From assembly GCF_023897065.1 (NCBI RefSeq), contig NZ_JAMHIV010000001.1, positions 620,001-684,000 of the forward strand: a stretch of DNA of 64,000 nt. Reading direction: 5' to 3'. A program made the translations under genes and the position numbers. The DNA comes from Crossiella sp. SN42 (lineage in GTDB: Bacteria > Actinomycetota > Actinomycetes > Mycobacteriales > Pseudonocardiaceae). Position 1 is the stretch's first letter. Every line of letters starts with the position of its first letter. This document shows, piece after piece, positions 53,121-62,784 of the stretch. A model generated the notes under the pieces. It was not told the origin of the DNA and made no database searches. It saw only the letters and a list, made by a program, of their open reading frames with translations.

Positions 53121-54196
53121 CCGTACCGCTCAACTGCGGTCTGGAACAACCGAGCCGCCTGCACAACCGCTGCCCGCCGCATGCCAGAACTAACCAGCCC
53201 ACGATCGCGAATCTGGGCGGTCAACCGCGCCAGAGTCTCCGCACGCCGCGCCAAGAGCACGTCCAGGTCAGCTCGCTCGACGCGCATCTCCTCATCGAGC
53301 AGATCGAAGCGGAACGACCGGGGCAGCTCCCTATCAATCTCACTGAGCCTGGGGGGCGTCTTTTCGTTGAGCAACACGCCCAGCCTGTTCTCGTTCACCG
53401 CTCGCCGATAAACCGCGCGCTCCAGCAGGTCGAGATCCCTGGTCGCCTGTACCCGGTCTTCCCCGCGGTGCTCCTGCCACTCCCAAAGCGGCCACAGTTC
53501 GATTTCCGCGACCTCGTCCACGTCCAGGATGTTGAAGGTAACGGCGTCCGTGCGCCGGTTGGTCAGATGCCTGCGGATCCTGGTGCTCAAGCCTTCGCGG
53601 GTCTGCCCAACGTAGATCGGGTTCTGGTTGATGTCGTAGAAGACGTAGCAGCCGTACCTGGCATCTGCCCAGGCTCGCCCCTGACCGTCTTCGGCCGCCA
53701 GCGCCCGGCTGAGTTGATCACGGAAGCGCCGTACCCGGAGTGGCAGCTTAGGAGCCGGTCGCCGGTCGCCGAACGAATCCTGCTGTGGTGCCCGCCAATT
53801 CAGCCTCAGCCGGTCGCCGGACCGGAGCGGTTCCCGGACCCATGGCTCAACAGGCCCACTGACCACAGGCGCAGGCTCGGGCGCGACCGATGTCTCCGGA
53901 GCGCTTCGACGAGCCAGTCGCCACCGTTCCTCCCATGCACGGACTACCTCGTCATGCGCAGCGAACCGGTCCGGATCCGCCCGGTCCCGGTGCAGGAGTA
54001 CGGCTCGCACAAAGGCCCTGACGAAGTCCAGCTTGAGCTGCCTCCGCTTTCCCGCCAGGGTCTCGCTGAGCGTCGTCTTCGAAACCACGAAGGCGCAGCT
54101 CTCCGTAGCGATCTTGGCCACGGTCGCCAGACTCGGCTCGCCACAGTCCACGCGCAGCTCTCTCAGCCCGGCCAGCAGGTCGCCCTCATGGTCCAT
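53051..54196 (-). CDS. HTH - GIY-YIG nuclease fusion protein
   Basis: A 381-aa protein. Residues 1-70 look like an XRE-like HTH (PSLATVAKIATESCAFVVSK, then TTLSETLAGKRRQLKLDFVR). Residues 182-211 hold a GIY-YIG nuclease core: GCYVFYDINQ, IYVGQTREG and Arg in STRIRRHL; the later LLERAVYRRAVNENRLG with Glu and GVLLNEK with Asn complete the usual catalytic set. A helical C-terminus follows. ATG at 54196. It is less GC-rich than its neighbours and overlaps lnt. The N-terminal HTH resembles that of the STAND/WD40 protein 0.3 kb away. A regulated nuclease of a conflict system is a hypothesis. Confidence 0.78.
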   Translation of the reverse strand: MDHEGDLLAGLRELRVDCGEPSLATVAKIATESCAFVVSKTTLSETLAGKRRQLKLDFVRAFVRAVLLHRDRADPDRFAAHDEVVRAWEERWRLARRSAPETSVAPEPAPVVSGPVEPWVREPLRSGDRLRLNWRAPQQDSFGDRRPAPKLPLRVRRFRDQLSRALAAEDGQGRAWADARYGCYVFYDINQNPIYVGQTREGLSTRIRRHLTNRRTDAVTFNILDVDEVAEIELWPLWEWQEHRGEDRVQATRDLDLLERAVYRRAVNENRLGVLLNEKTPPRLSEIDRELPRSFRFDLLDEEMRVERADLDVLLARRAETLARLTAQIRDRGLVSSGMRRAAVVQAARLFQTAVERYGYAAGWPDPDVVSLDLRALFEDD

Positions 54197-54211
54197 GAGT
54201 GAAGGGTAGCC

Positions 54212-54290
54212 GAACGATATAGAACGAGCGCGATGCGGTTTCAGCAGCACAGAACGATCTAGTGCGTTCGGATCTGTTCCGCATCGTTCT
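54212..54290. promoter_or_regulatory. GAACGA repeat region upstream of the HTH/GIY-YIG gene
   Basis: GAACGA recurs at 54212, 54222 and 54252, with inverted TCGTTC at 54284. Two nested dyads are AGAACGAT/ATCGTTCT (54251-54258 with 54283-54290) and CGATGCGG/CCGCATCG (54231-54238 with 54279-54286). The stretch is less GC-rich than its surroundings. It is a candidate operator cluster for one of the adjacent HTH proteins. Confidence 0.6.
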
Positions 54291-54331
54291 AGGTGGATGA
54301 ACCACTCATGATGCTGTGCTCAGCTAGGCCC

Positions 54332-54511
54332 ATGACTCCGAACGAGCCTTCCCCGACCCGGCCCCGCGACCGCGTCCTCGACCTCGTCGCGCTCCTGTCG
54401 CTGCTTGCCATCGCCACCGCGGTCTACCTGACTGCTGGCGAAGCGGCGCTAGGCGTGGTCAGCACAGTCGCCATCACGTTCTACACGCTCTGGCGTTCCA
54501 GCCGCCGTTGA
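54332..54511 (+). CDS. Small single- or two-helix membrane protein
   Basis: A 59-aa protein: MTPNEPSPTRPRDRVLD, then a hydrophobic helix (LVALLSLLAIATAVYLTAG) and a second weaker one (VVSTVAITFYTLW), ending RSSRR. Function unknown. ATG at 54332 is in a good position; a GTG at 54293 would add 13 residues. It lies in the gap between the HTH-nuclease and the STAND/WD40 gene, divergent from the first, and may be a membrane partner. Confidence 0.5.
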   Translation: MTPNEPSPTRPRDRVLDLVALLSLLAIATAVYLTAGEAALGVVSTVAITFYTLWRSSRR

Positions 54512-54539
54512 CCCCGGCAGCACAAGACGCCCGCCGCGC

Positions 54540-57500
54540 TCACTCCGGGCAGGGCGGCCGGAACTCCAGGCCCGGCAGGTACTTCTCCCACTCCTGCTCG
54601 GTGATCCGCGGATACGCCATCGCGCAGATCCGCGCCGCCGACCGCTCCACGTCGATGTCCCAGATCCGCAAGGTCCGGTCGCTGCCCACGCTGCCGATCC
54701 GGCTGCCGTCCGGGCTGAACTGGATCTGCTGGATCGTCTCGCCGTGACCGCGCAGCGCCGCGTACTCCCTCGGCGCGCGCGGGTCGGCCAGGTCGAACAG
54801 CCGGATGGCCCGCTCGTTGCCGGCCAGCGCCAGGGTCCGGCCGTCGGGGCTGAAGGTGACCGACTGGACGGTGGTCCTGGAGTCGCCGACCTCGGCCAGC
54901 GCCTCTTCACCGGCCGGGTCGGTGATGTCCCACAGGCGGACCTTGCGGTCGCCGCCCAGGGTGACCAGTTTGGTGCCGTCCGGGCTGAAGGCGACCCGGT
55001 AGGCGCCGCCGGGGTGCTCGCGCAGGGCGTTGACCTCCCTGGGCGCGCCGCGGTCGGTCAGGTCCCACAGGCGGACCACGCCGTCCATGCCTGCCGAGGC
55101 CAGCAGCTTGCCGTCCGGGCTGAACCGCACCTCCAGCACGTCGACCCCGTGCTCGACCAGCATCAGCGGCTTGCCGGGCTTGGCCGGGTCGCGGATGTCC
55201 CACAGGCCGACCCGGTTGTCCCAGCTGCCGGTGGCGAGCAGGGTGCCATCGGGGTGCACGTCCACCGAGCCGACCGCGTTCTCGTGCCCGGTCAGGGTGG
55301 AGATCTCCTTGGGCTGGGCCGGATCGGCCAGGCTCCAGATCTTGACCACGCGGTCCAGCCCGCCGGTGAACAGGTACTTGCCGTCCTGGCTCACCGCCAC
55401 CGTCTCCAGCGGCCCCTGGTGCTGGTTCAGCCGGGCCACCGGCTCCACCAGGCCGTCCCCGGTGACCTGCCACAGGTTGACCATGCGGTCCCGGCCGCCG
55501 GTGACCACCGTCTTGCCGTCCGGGGTGAAGGCCAGCGTGGTCACCGCGTCCTCGTGCTGAGGCAGACCCTGGCGGCGCAGGTCGGCCAGCTGCACGGTGT
55601 GGTCGTCGCTGCTGGTGGCCAGGGTGATGCCGTCAGGGCTGAACGAGGCGCGCCAGGTCGCGTCGGTGTGCCCGCGCAGCACGGCCAGCTCGCGCACCTG
55701 GCGGGGGTCGGTGATGTCCCACAGCCGGGTCGAGGAGTCCGCGCTGCTGGTGGCCAGCGCCCGGCCGCCGGGGGCGAAGGCCACCGCGTGCACCGAGTCC
55801 AGGTGACCGGCCACAGTGGACAGTTCGACCGGGCGGTCCGGGTCGCGCACGTCCCACAGCTTGACCAGCCGGTCGCTGCCGGTGGTCACCAGCAGGTTCC
55901 CATCCGCGCTGAACAGCGCGTCCTGCGCGCCGTCGGTGTGCCTGCCGGGGAAGGGCAGCTCGCGCGGGCGGCGCGGATCGCGCACGTCCCACAGCTTGAC
56001 CGCGCCGTCCCAGCCCGCGGTGGCCAGCAGCGGACGGGCCGGGCTGAAATCGAGCCCGTGCACCAGGTCGGTGTGCGCCTCGGTCGCGCTGAGCTGCTGC
56101 GGCTGCTCGGGGTTGGCGATGTCCCACAGCCGCAACGTCTTGTCCACCGAGACGCTGGCCAGCACCCGGCCGTCGGCGCTGAAGGAGACGTCCTGGATGT
56201 TGCCGCCGTGCCCGGCCATCAGGGCCAGCGAACGCGGGCGGCGCGGATCGCTGAGGTCCCACAGCCGGATGTTGCGGTCCAGGCCCGCGGTGGCCAGCAT
56301 GGTGCCGTCGGCGCTGAACTCCGCGTTGTGCAGCCCGAAAAGATGACCCTCCATTGTGGACAGCAGCTGGGGCCGGTTCCGGTCCCGCACGTCCCACACC
56401 CGCACCACCTTGTCATCGGCGGCGCCCGCGGTGACCAGGATCGGCTCGGTGGGGTGGAACAGGGTGGCCGAGGTGGCCCTGCTGTGCGCGGTGATGCTGG
56501 TGCTGAAGGCCTCCGCGGAGGTGCCGCGCACGCTGTCGGCGGCCTCCCGCGAGCCGTCGGTGCGGTAGGCGGCCAGCCGCAGCTGCCAGGACAGCGCCGG
56601 GTTGCTGGCCCGGATCGCCTCGGCCTGCACCACCGCCTTCTGCGCCAGCGCGGCGGTGCGCTGCGCGGTGGCCTCCTGCTGGGCCCACACCGCGTACCCG
56701 GTGGCCGCGCCCGCCAGCAGCAGCAACGTGGTCAGCAGCGCCACCAGCTGCCGCAGCCGCCGGTCCCGCTGCCGCCTGCTGCGCACCTCTTTCTGCTCGG
56801 CGGCGGCGCTGGCGGCCAGGAAGTCGGCCTCCCGGTGGTTGAGCAGCCGGTCCCGGCCGCGCTGGGCCCAGTCGGTGGCCAGGGCGAGCTGCGCGCCGCG
56901 GTAGAGCGCGCCGGGGTCGCGGTCCAGCCGCTCCCACTCCTCGGCGGCCTCGCCGAGCCTGCGCGCGGTGCGCAGCCCGTCCCGGTCCTCGGTCAGCCAT
57001 TCCCGCAGCCTGGGCCAGCAGCGGATGATCGCCTCGTGCGCGAGGTCCGCGCTGTCCTGGTTGAGGGTGAGCAACCTGGCCTGCGCCAGGCGTTCCAGCA
57101 CCACGGTCAGGTCGTCCTCGCCGGTGTCCAGCTCGGCGCGGGAGACCCGGCGCTTGGTGTCCTCGGTGCCCTCGCCAAGCTCGATCAGCCGCAGGAACAC
57201 CTGCCGGGCCAGGTCCTGCTGGGCCTCGGTGAAGCTGTTGTAGACGGTCTCCGCGGTCTGCCCGATCGCGCCCTCGATCCCGCCGCTGGCCTCGTAACCG
57301 GCCAGGGTGAGGGTGTTGCCGCGGCGCCGCCGCCAGGTCTCCACCAGCGCGTGCGAGAGCAGCGGCAGCACCCCAGGCTGCCCGGCCGCCTCGCTGACCA
57401 GCCGGGCCACCAGCGCGGTCTCCACCGCGCAGCCCGCGCCGACCGCGGGCCGGGTGATCGCCTGCCGCAGCTCCTCCGCGGTCATCGGCGTGGCCAGGAT

Positions 57501-58292
57501 CTGCCCGTCCTGCAAGGCTTCGGCCAGCTCCGGGTAGCGGGCGCAGTGCGCGTAGAAGTCCGCGCGCAGCCCGAGCACCACCTTGATCCGGCCGCCGGTG
57601 GTGGCCGCGGCCGAGGTGAGCGCGGTGACGAAACGCTGCCGCTCGGCCGGGTCGTGGCAGCGGGTGAACAGCTCCTCGAACTGGTCCACCACCAGCACCA
57701 GCTCGCCCTCGGCCGGGCGCGCGCCGTCGAGCAGGAAGGCGACCTCGTCCATCGGATGCGGGCCAGGGGTGAGCAGCACGCCCTCGGTCAGCCTGGGCAG
57801 CACCCCGGCCCGCAGCAGCGAGGACTTGCCGGAACCGGAGGCCCCGACCACCACCACCAGCGGCCGCGCCGCGAGCAGGTCCAGCACCTGGTCGATCAGG
57901 ACCTGCCTGCCGAAGAAGCGGTCCGCGTCCCCCGGCCCGAAGGCGGTCAGCCCGACGTAGGGCGAGTCCTGGGCTTCCGGCTCCAGCCCGGCCAGCGCGC
58001 CGAGGTCGATCTCCTTGGCCAGCTCCCGCCAGCGCTGCTCCCACTCCTCCTCACGGCCGCCACAGGCGCGCACGTAGGCCAGGGTCACCGCCAGGCTGGG
58101 GAGCCGGCGGCCGCGCGCGGCCTCGGAGAGCGTGCTCACCGAGTAGTGCACCACGCGGGCGAGGTCCCGGTAGGACGGGTTGCCCGCCTTCTCCCGCAAC
58201 CGCCGCAGCTCGTAGGCGAAACGCTGCAACTCTCCGGCATCCGGATCCACTGGCAGCTCTGGCCGCGGCACTACCGTCCTTCCTGTGACCAT
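54540..58292 (-). CDS. HTH - STAND NTPase - membrane helix - WD40 protein
   Basis: A 1250-aa nSTAND-type protein. Residues ~20-85 form an XRE-like HTH (SYRDLARVVHYSVSTLSEAA, RGRRLPSLAVTLAYVRAC). A P-loop NTPase follows after SPYVGLTAFGPGDADRFFG, with Walker A GASGSGKS (150-157) and Walker B LVLVVDQFEEL. One membrane helix (QLVALLTTLLLLAGAATGYA, around residue 540) precedes 14 WD-type repeats (VRVWDV, IRLWDL ... LRIWDI), enough for two seven-bladed propellers. The helix would place the propellers outside the membrane if the NTPase is inside. Signal-sensing ATPase, possibly defence or development related. ATG at 58292; the frame upstream lacks domains. Confidence 0.9.
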   Translation of the reverse strand: MVTGRTVVPRPELPVDPDAGELQRFAYELRRLREKAGNPSYRDLARVVHYSVSTLSEAARGRRLPSLAVTLAYVRACGGREEEWEQRWRELAKEIDLGALAGLEPEAQDSPYVGLTAFGPGDADRFFGRQVLIDQVLDLLAARPLVVVVGASGSGKSSLLRAGVLPRLTEGVLLTPGPHPMDEVAFLLDGARPAEGELVLVVDQFEELFTRCHDPAERQRFVTALTSAAATTGGRIKVVLGLRADFYAHCARYPELAEALQDGQILATPMTAEELRQAITRPAVGAGCAVETALVARLVSEAAGQPGVLPLLSHALVETWRRRRGNTLTLAGYEASGGIEGAIGQTAETVYNSFTEAQQDLARQVFLRLIELGEGTEDTKRRVSRAELDTGEDDLTVVLERLAQARLLTLNQDSADLAHEAIIRCWPRLREWLTEDRDGLRTARRLGEAAEEWERLDRDPGALYRGAQLALATDWAQRGRDRLLNHREADFLAASAAAEQKEVRSRRQRDRRLRQLVALLTTLLLLAGAATGYAVWAQQEATAQRTAALAQKAVVQAEAIRASNPALSWQLRLAAYRTDGSREAADSVRGTSAEAFSTSITAHSRATSATLFHPTEPILVTAGAADDKVVRVWDVRDRNRPQLLSTMEGHLFGLHNAEFSADGTMLATAGLDRNIRLWDLSDPRRPRSLALMAGHGGNIQDVSFSADGRVLASVSVDKTLRLWDIANPEQPQQLSATEAHTDLVHGLDFSPARPLLATAGWDGAVKLWDVRDPRRPRELPFPGRHTDGAQDALFSADGNLLVTTGSDRLVKLWDVRDPDRPVELSTVAGHLDSVHAVAFAPGGRALATSSADSSTRLWDITDPRQVRELAVLRGHTDATWRASFSPDGITLATSSDDHTVQLADLRRQGLPQHEDAVTTLAFTPDGKTVVTGGRDRMVNLWQVTGDGLVEPVARLNQHQGPLETVAVSQDGKYLFTGGLDRVVKIWSLADPAQPKEISTLTGHENAVGSVDVHPDGTLLATGSWDNRVGLWDIRDPAKPGKPLMLVEHGVDVLEVRFSPDGKLLASAGMDGVVRLWDLTDRGAPREVNALREHPGGAYRVAFSPDGTKLVTLGGDRKVRLWDITDPAGEEALAEVGDSRTTVQSVTFSPDGRTLALAGNERAIRLFDLADPRAPREYAALRGHGETIQQIQFSPDGSRIGSVGSDRTLRIWDIDVERSAARICAMAYPRITEQEWEKYLPGLEFRPPCPE

Positions 58293-58617
58293 CCCGTCGT
58301 GACGAGTTAGTGTACGGCAGGACCGGACCGGAAATCGCGGCCAGTGCCGGAAGCTTTTGATACCCCTGGTACCGACCGGCAACGATAGCCGGTGGGCAAT
58401 TGTGGCGACACCCGCATCCAGAACTTGGATGTGAGCGAAACGACAGCGACGGGCGGTCTACCAGGCGCGACGAGTCATCCGACAATCGGATGACCGCGAG
58501 ACGGCGAACGCTCGGATCCGTTCCGTCGAATTCACGGAAAGGATATCCGCGCCCGGTCGACGGGGAAACAAACAGGTCAAGATTCCGTGACCGTCGCGCT
58601 CCCGCGATAATGGGAGC
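58293..58617. other. Intergenic region with small inverted repeats
   Basis: This 325-nt gap between divergent ATPase genes has no convincing gene. It holds GTCATCCGA-CAA-TCGGATGAC (58474-58494) and CATCCA-GAACT-TGGATG (58415-58431), both possible operators. No clear promoter hexamers were found. Confidence 0.5.
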
Positions 58618-61600
58618 GTGTTCACCCCAGAGCTGCTCGGTCGCGACACGGCCTCGGCCACCCTGTGCTCGCTGGTGCGCGGCGGCGGGTTCGCCCTGGT
58701 CACCGGGGAGGCCGGGATCGGCAAGACCAGCCTGGTCAGCGCGGTGGCCGCGGAGACCGGCGCGCTGGTGCTCACCGGGGCGTGCTGGGGCGATGCGGGG
58801 GTGCCGGACCGGTGGCCGTGGGTGCAGGTGAGCCGTGCCCTGCGCGCCGCCGCCACCCCCGCCGAGTGGGCCGCCGCGGCTCCCGCGCTGGAGGCGTTGC
58901 TGGGTGAGCGGGAACCGGCGGCGTTCCCGCTGGCCGACGCGCTGACCGGGCTGCTGACCACGCTGGCCGCGCGGACGCCGGTGCTGCTGGTGCTGGAGGA
59001 CCTGCACTGGGCCGACACCGCCTCGGTGGCCCTGCTGGAGTTCGTGGTCCAGCACAGCGCGCGCACCCCGCTGGCCATCGTGGCCACCTACCGGGACGGC
59101 GAGGTCAACGACCCCGGCCACCCGCTGGCCGGCACCCTGCCCGCGTTGTCCGCCAAGGCGGTCCAGCTGCCGCTGGGCGGCTTGGACGAGCAGGCGGTCG
59201 GCGCGCTGATCCAGCGCACCACCGGCCTGGACCCCGAGCCCGAGCTGGTCACCCGGATCCACCGGCGCACCGAGGGCAACCCGTTCTTCGTCGAGCAGAC
59301 CGCCCGGCTGTGGCAGGGCGGCAGCTCGCTGGACACCCTGGACCCCGGCATCACCGCCCTGTTGCGGCGCAGGCTGTCCCGGCTGCCGGAGCAGGTGGTG
59401 GACCTGCTCGGCACGGTGGCGATCCTGGGCCGCAGCGCGCACCGCGACCTGCTCGCCGCGCTGCACCCCGGGCTGCCGGTGGCCCGGCTGCTGGACCAGG
59501 CGCTGGCCGCGCGGCTGATCCGGGCCGAGGGCGAGCAGGTGCGGTTCCAGCACGAGCTGCTCCGCGACACCGTCCGAAGTGGACTGTCCACACCGGCCGA
59601 ACGGCACGCCGCGGTGATCCGCGCCGAGATCGCGCACGAGCTGCTGATGCCTGCCGAGCTGGCCCACCACGCCCACCACGGCGCGGCCGCGCTGCCCTCG
59701 GCCGAGGTGCTGCGGCACCAGCTGCGCGCCGCTCAGGACGCCACCGCCCGGTTCGCCTTCGACGAGGCCGCCCGGCACTACCGCAACGCGCTGCCGCACG
59801 CGCGGGAGACCGAGCGCAACCGGGTCCAGCTGCACCTGGGCGAGTCGGCGCACCTGGCCGGGGAGCGGGGCACCGCCCGCGCGGCCTTCCGCACCGCGAT
59901 GGCCACCGCCCGCGACCTGGACGACCCCGACCTGCTGACCCGCACCGCGCTCACCCTGACCTGGCTGACCAGCAACGACAGCGCCGACCCCGACCAGCTG
60001 GCCTTCATCCGCGAGACGCACGCCAGGCTGCTGCCCGGCTCCCCCGCCGGGGACGACCAGACCGCCAGCGCACTGGCCCGGCACGCCGCCGACCTGGCCC
60101 GCCAGGCCGGTGATGACAACGCGCTGCGCTTCGCCCTGTTCAACCACCTCGGTTTCCTGTGGTCGATGGACACCGTGCACACCCGCCTGGACCTGACCAC
60201 CGAGCTGCTGGAGCTGGCCCAGCGCACCCAGGACGAGGACCTGGCCTTCGAGGCCACCGCCTGGCGGGCCGGGGCCTACCTGGAGCTGGGTGACCCGGCG
60301 CACCTGGCCTTCCACCGCAGGCTGCTGGCCATGGCCGAGCAGAGCGGCCTGCCGGTGCACCGGCACGAGGCCGAGGTCGTCCAGTGCCTGCTGGCCACCC
60401 TGCGCGGTGACTTCACCGCCGCCCGCGCGCACGCCGACCAGGCCCGCGGCATCGGCGACCAGCCCTACTTCACCGCGGCCGACCTGTGGACGGTGCACCG
60501 GGCCGCCATCGCCGTCCGCCAGGGCGACCTGACCGACCTGGACCGCGTGCTGGCCGGCCGGGACCCGCGGTTCATGCCGCTGCTCGACGGCCTGTCCGCC
60601 ACCCGGCGCGGCGACCTGGCCACCGCCACCCGCCTGCTGGCCGAGGAGGGCACGCCGTCGCGGTGGAGCACCGCGCTCTGGCTGCGCCTGCGGGTGGAGA
60701 CCGCCCTGCTCTCCGGTGATCCGGACCGGCTCGCCGAGATCCACGCCGAGCTGCTGCCGCAGGCCGACCGCTGGGCGATCACCGGCACGGTCGTGCTGGA
60801 GGCCCCGGTGCGCACCTGGCTGGCCAAGCTCAGCACCGCCATGGGCGACTGGCCGCAAGCCACCGCGCACGCCGAAGCCGCCCTCACCGCCGCCACCACG
60901 CTAGGAGCCCGGCCCTGGGCCGCGGAAGCTCACGCGGACCTGGCTCACATCCTGCTCGCCCAGGGCAATCCCGCTGGCACGGCGCTACTGGCGGAAGCGG
61001 AGCGGGAAGCCGCCGGACTCGGCATGACCCTGCCCCAGCCGGTGGCCGCGCCCCCGCGCGACCACGCCCCCGCCGGACAGCCCAGCGACCCCATCCCGGC
61101 CCCGGACAACGTCTTCCGCCGCTCCCCCACCGGCTGGCAGCTCACCTTCGCCGGGCACACCACCCACCTGCCCGACGCCAAGGGCCTGCAAGACCTGCAC
61201 CACCTACTCAGCGCGCCGGACCGGGAAGCCCCTGCCGTGCAACTGCTCTCCCCCGGCTCTGCCCCCGCTCTGGGCAGCGACCCGGTCCTGGACGACACCG
61301 CCAAAGCCGCCTACCGAGCCCGACTGGCCGCCCTGGACGAACAGATCGAGGACGCCTTCGACGACGCCCGCGCCGAACGCCTGGAGCAGGAACGGCAGGC
61401 CCTGATTGAGGAACTCCGCACGGCCACCGGCCTGCTCGGCCGCTCCCGCCGCCTCGGCGACGAGGCCGAGCGCGCCCGCAAGGCGGTCACCAACCGCATC
61501 CGGGACACCTTGCGCCGCTTGGACTCCAGCCATCCCGAGCTGGCCGCGCACCTGCGCGCCTCGGTGTTCACCGGCTCGATCTGCCGCTACCGCCCGGCGA

Positions 61601-61623
61601 CCCCGGTGACCTGGCGGTTGTAA
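58618..61623 (+). CDS. Large AAA_16-type ATPase with coiled-coil C-terminus
   Basis: A 1001-aa protein with the LAL-type ATPase start: LLGRDTASATLCSLVRGGGF, Walker A GEAGIGKTSL, Walker B LLVLEDLHWAD, then a long helical TPR-like region. No GerE HTH is present. The last ~120 residues are charged and coiled-coil-like (AAYRARLAALDEQIEDAF, ALIEELRTATGLLGRSRR) and end in CRYRPATPVTWRL, a tail seen on other actinobacterial ATPases with N-terminal regulator modules. GTG at 58618. Possible signalling scaffold; function unknown. Confidence 0.85.
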   Translation: MFTPELLGRDTASATLCSLVRGGGFALVTGEAGIGKTSLVSAVAAETGALVLTGACWGDAGVPDRWPWVQVSRALRAAATPAEWAAAAPALEALLGEREPAAFPLADALTGLLTTLAARTPVLLVLEDLHWADTASVALLEFVVQHSARTPLAIVATYRDGEVNDPGHPLAGTLPALSAKAVQLPLGGLDEQAVGALIQRTTGLDPEPELVTRIHRRTEGNPFFVEQTARLWQGGSSLDTLDPGITALLRRRLSRLPEQVVDLLGTVAILGRSAHRDLLAALHPGLPVARLLDQALAARLIRAEGEQVRFQHELLRDTVRSGLSTPAERHAAVIRAEIAHELLMPAELAHHAHHGAAALPSAEVLRHQLRAAQDATARFAFDEAARHYRNALPHARETERNRVQLHLGESAHLAGERGTARAAFRTAMATARDLDDPDLLTRTALTLTWLTSNDSADPDQLAFIRETHARLLPGSPAGDDQTASALARHAADLARQAGDDNALRFALFNHLGFLWSMDTVHTRLDLTTELLELAQRTQDEDLAFEATAWRAGAYLELGDPAHLAFHRRLLAMAEQSGLPVHRHEAEVVQCLLATLRGDFTAARAHADQARGIGDQPYFTAADLWTVHRAAIAVRQGDLTDLDRVLAGRDPRFMPLLDGLSATRRGDLATATRLLAEEGTPSRWSTALWLRLRVETALLSGDPDRLAEIHAELLPQADRWAITGTVVLEAPVRTWLAKLSTAMGDWPQATAHAEAALTAATTLGARPWAAEAHADLAHILLAQGNPAGTALLAEAEREAAGLGMTLPQPVAAPPRDHAPAGQPSDPIPAPDNVFRRSPTGWQLTFAGHTTHLPDAKGLQDLHHLLSAPDREAPAVQLLSPGSAPALGSDPVLDDTAKAAYRARLAALDEQIEDAFDDARAERLEQERQALIEELRTATGLLGRSRRLGDEAERARKAVTNRIRDTLRRLDSSHPELAAHLRASVFTGSICRYRPATPVTWRL

Positions 61624-61633
61624 GCGCGGAAGT

Positions 61634-61665
61634 CCTGCCCGCCCGTGGTGAGGCGGGCGGGCAGG
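61634..61665. terminator. Bidirectional terminator between ATPase and epoxide hydrolase genes
   Basis: CCTGCCCGCCC pairs with GGGCGGGCAGG across a 10-nt loop in the 49-nt convergent gap. Confidence 0.72.
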
Positions 61666-61672
61666 CGGGGAG

Positions 61673-62776
61673 TCAGCGCAACTGGCTGAAGAACTCCCGG
61701 ACATCCGCCGCGAACAACCTCGGTTGTTCCATGGCCAGGAAGTGCCCGCCGCGGTCGGTCTCGGTCCACCGCACGATGTGGTGGTCGCGCTCGGCCCACG
61801 GCCGGATGGTGACGTCCATTGTGGACACCAGCACCGCGGTCGGCACCCCGCTCACCGTCGTCTCGTCATGCGGTTCGGCGGTGATGCTCTCGTAGTAGAC
61901 CTGGGCGGCCGAGCCCGCGGTGCCGGTCAGCCAGTACAGGCTGATGTTGGTCAGCATCCGGTCCCTGGCAACGGATTCCTCCGGCAGGCCCTCCTCCAGC
62001 GCGGTCAGCTCCTTGAACTTCTCCACGATCCAGGCCAGCTGCCCGGCCGGGGAGTCGTGCAGGGCGTAGGCCACCGTCTGCGGGCGCTTGGAGTTGACCT
62101 GGAGGTAGCCGTCGTTGAACTCCTGCATCGCGGCCCAGCGAGCCAGGTCCGCCTCGCTCAGCTCGTCGAACTCGCCCTCCTCGCCGTTCGGGAAGGAGAT
62201 CATCCCGTTCAGGTGCACACCGAGCACCCGCTCCGGGGCCAGCCTGCCCATCTCCGGGCCGACCCAGGAACCGGTGTCCCCGCCCTGCACGCCGTAGCGC
62301 TGGTAGCCCAGCCTGGCCATCAGCTCGGTCAGCGCGCCCGCCATCCGCCGCGGCGACCAGCCCGGCTCGGCCAGCGGTGCGGAGAAGCCGAACCCCGGCA
62401 GGGACGGGATCACCAGGTGGAAGGCGTCGGTGAGCAGGCCGATGACGTCCTGGAACTCCACGAACGAGCCCGGCCAGCCGTGCAGCAGCACCAGCGGGGT
62501 CGCCGCCGGGTCGGCCGAGCGGATGTGCTGGAAGTGCACGGTCTGCCCGTCGATGACGGTGGTGAACTGCGGGTGCTCGTTGAGCGCCGACTCGTGCGCC
62601 CGCCAGTCGTAGCCGGTGCGCCAGTACTCGGCCAGCTCGCGCAGGTAGTCCACGGGCACGCCGCGGGCCCAGCCGACGCCGGGCAGTTCGGCAGGCCAGC
62701 GGGTGGCCAGCAGCCGGTTCCGGAGGTCGGCCAGGTCCGCCTCCGGAACCGCGATGCGGAAGGGGGTGAAGGTCAC
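61673..62776 (-). CDS. Epoxide hydrolase, N-terminal EHN domain type
   Basis: A 367-aa epoxide hydrolase. EHN-type N-terminus ([36 protein letters not shown]) then an alpha/beta-hydrolase core: [10 protein letters not shown] oxyanion motif, nucleophile Asp in [10 protein letters not shown] and His in [11 protein letters not shown]. Converts epoxides to diols in the cytoplasm. GTG at 62776 follows AGGGA; 8 nt after the NmrA-family gene, with which it forms an operon. Likely detoxification. Confidence 0.92.
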   Translation of the reverse strand: MTFTPFRIAVPEADLADLRNRLLATRWPAELPGVGWARGVPVDYLRELAEYWRTGYDWRAHESALNEHPQFTTVIDGQTVHFQHIRSADPAATPLVLLHGWPGSFVEFQDVIGLLTDAFHLVIPSLPGFGFSAPLAEPGWSPRRMAGALTELMARLGYQRYGVQGGDTGSWVGPEMGRLAPERVLGVHLNGMISFPNGEEGEFDELSEADLARWAAMQEFNDGYLQVNSKRPQTVAYALHDSPAGQLAWIVEKFKELTALEEGLPEESVARDRMLTNISLYWLTGTAGSAAQVYYESITAEPHDETTVSGVPTAVLVSTMDVTIRPWAERDHHIVRWTETDRGGHFLAMEQPRLFAADVREFFSQLR

Positions 62777-62784
62777 CGGTTCCC

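Noticed and set aside
54744-58310. Open frame of about 1190 codons on the + strand opposite the STAND/WD40 gene
   Set aside because: Antisense shadow with repeated low-complexity residues that mirror the WD repeats.
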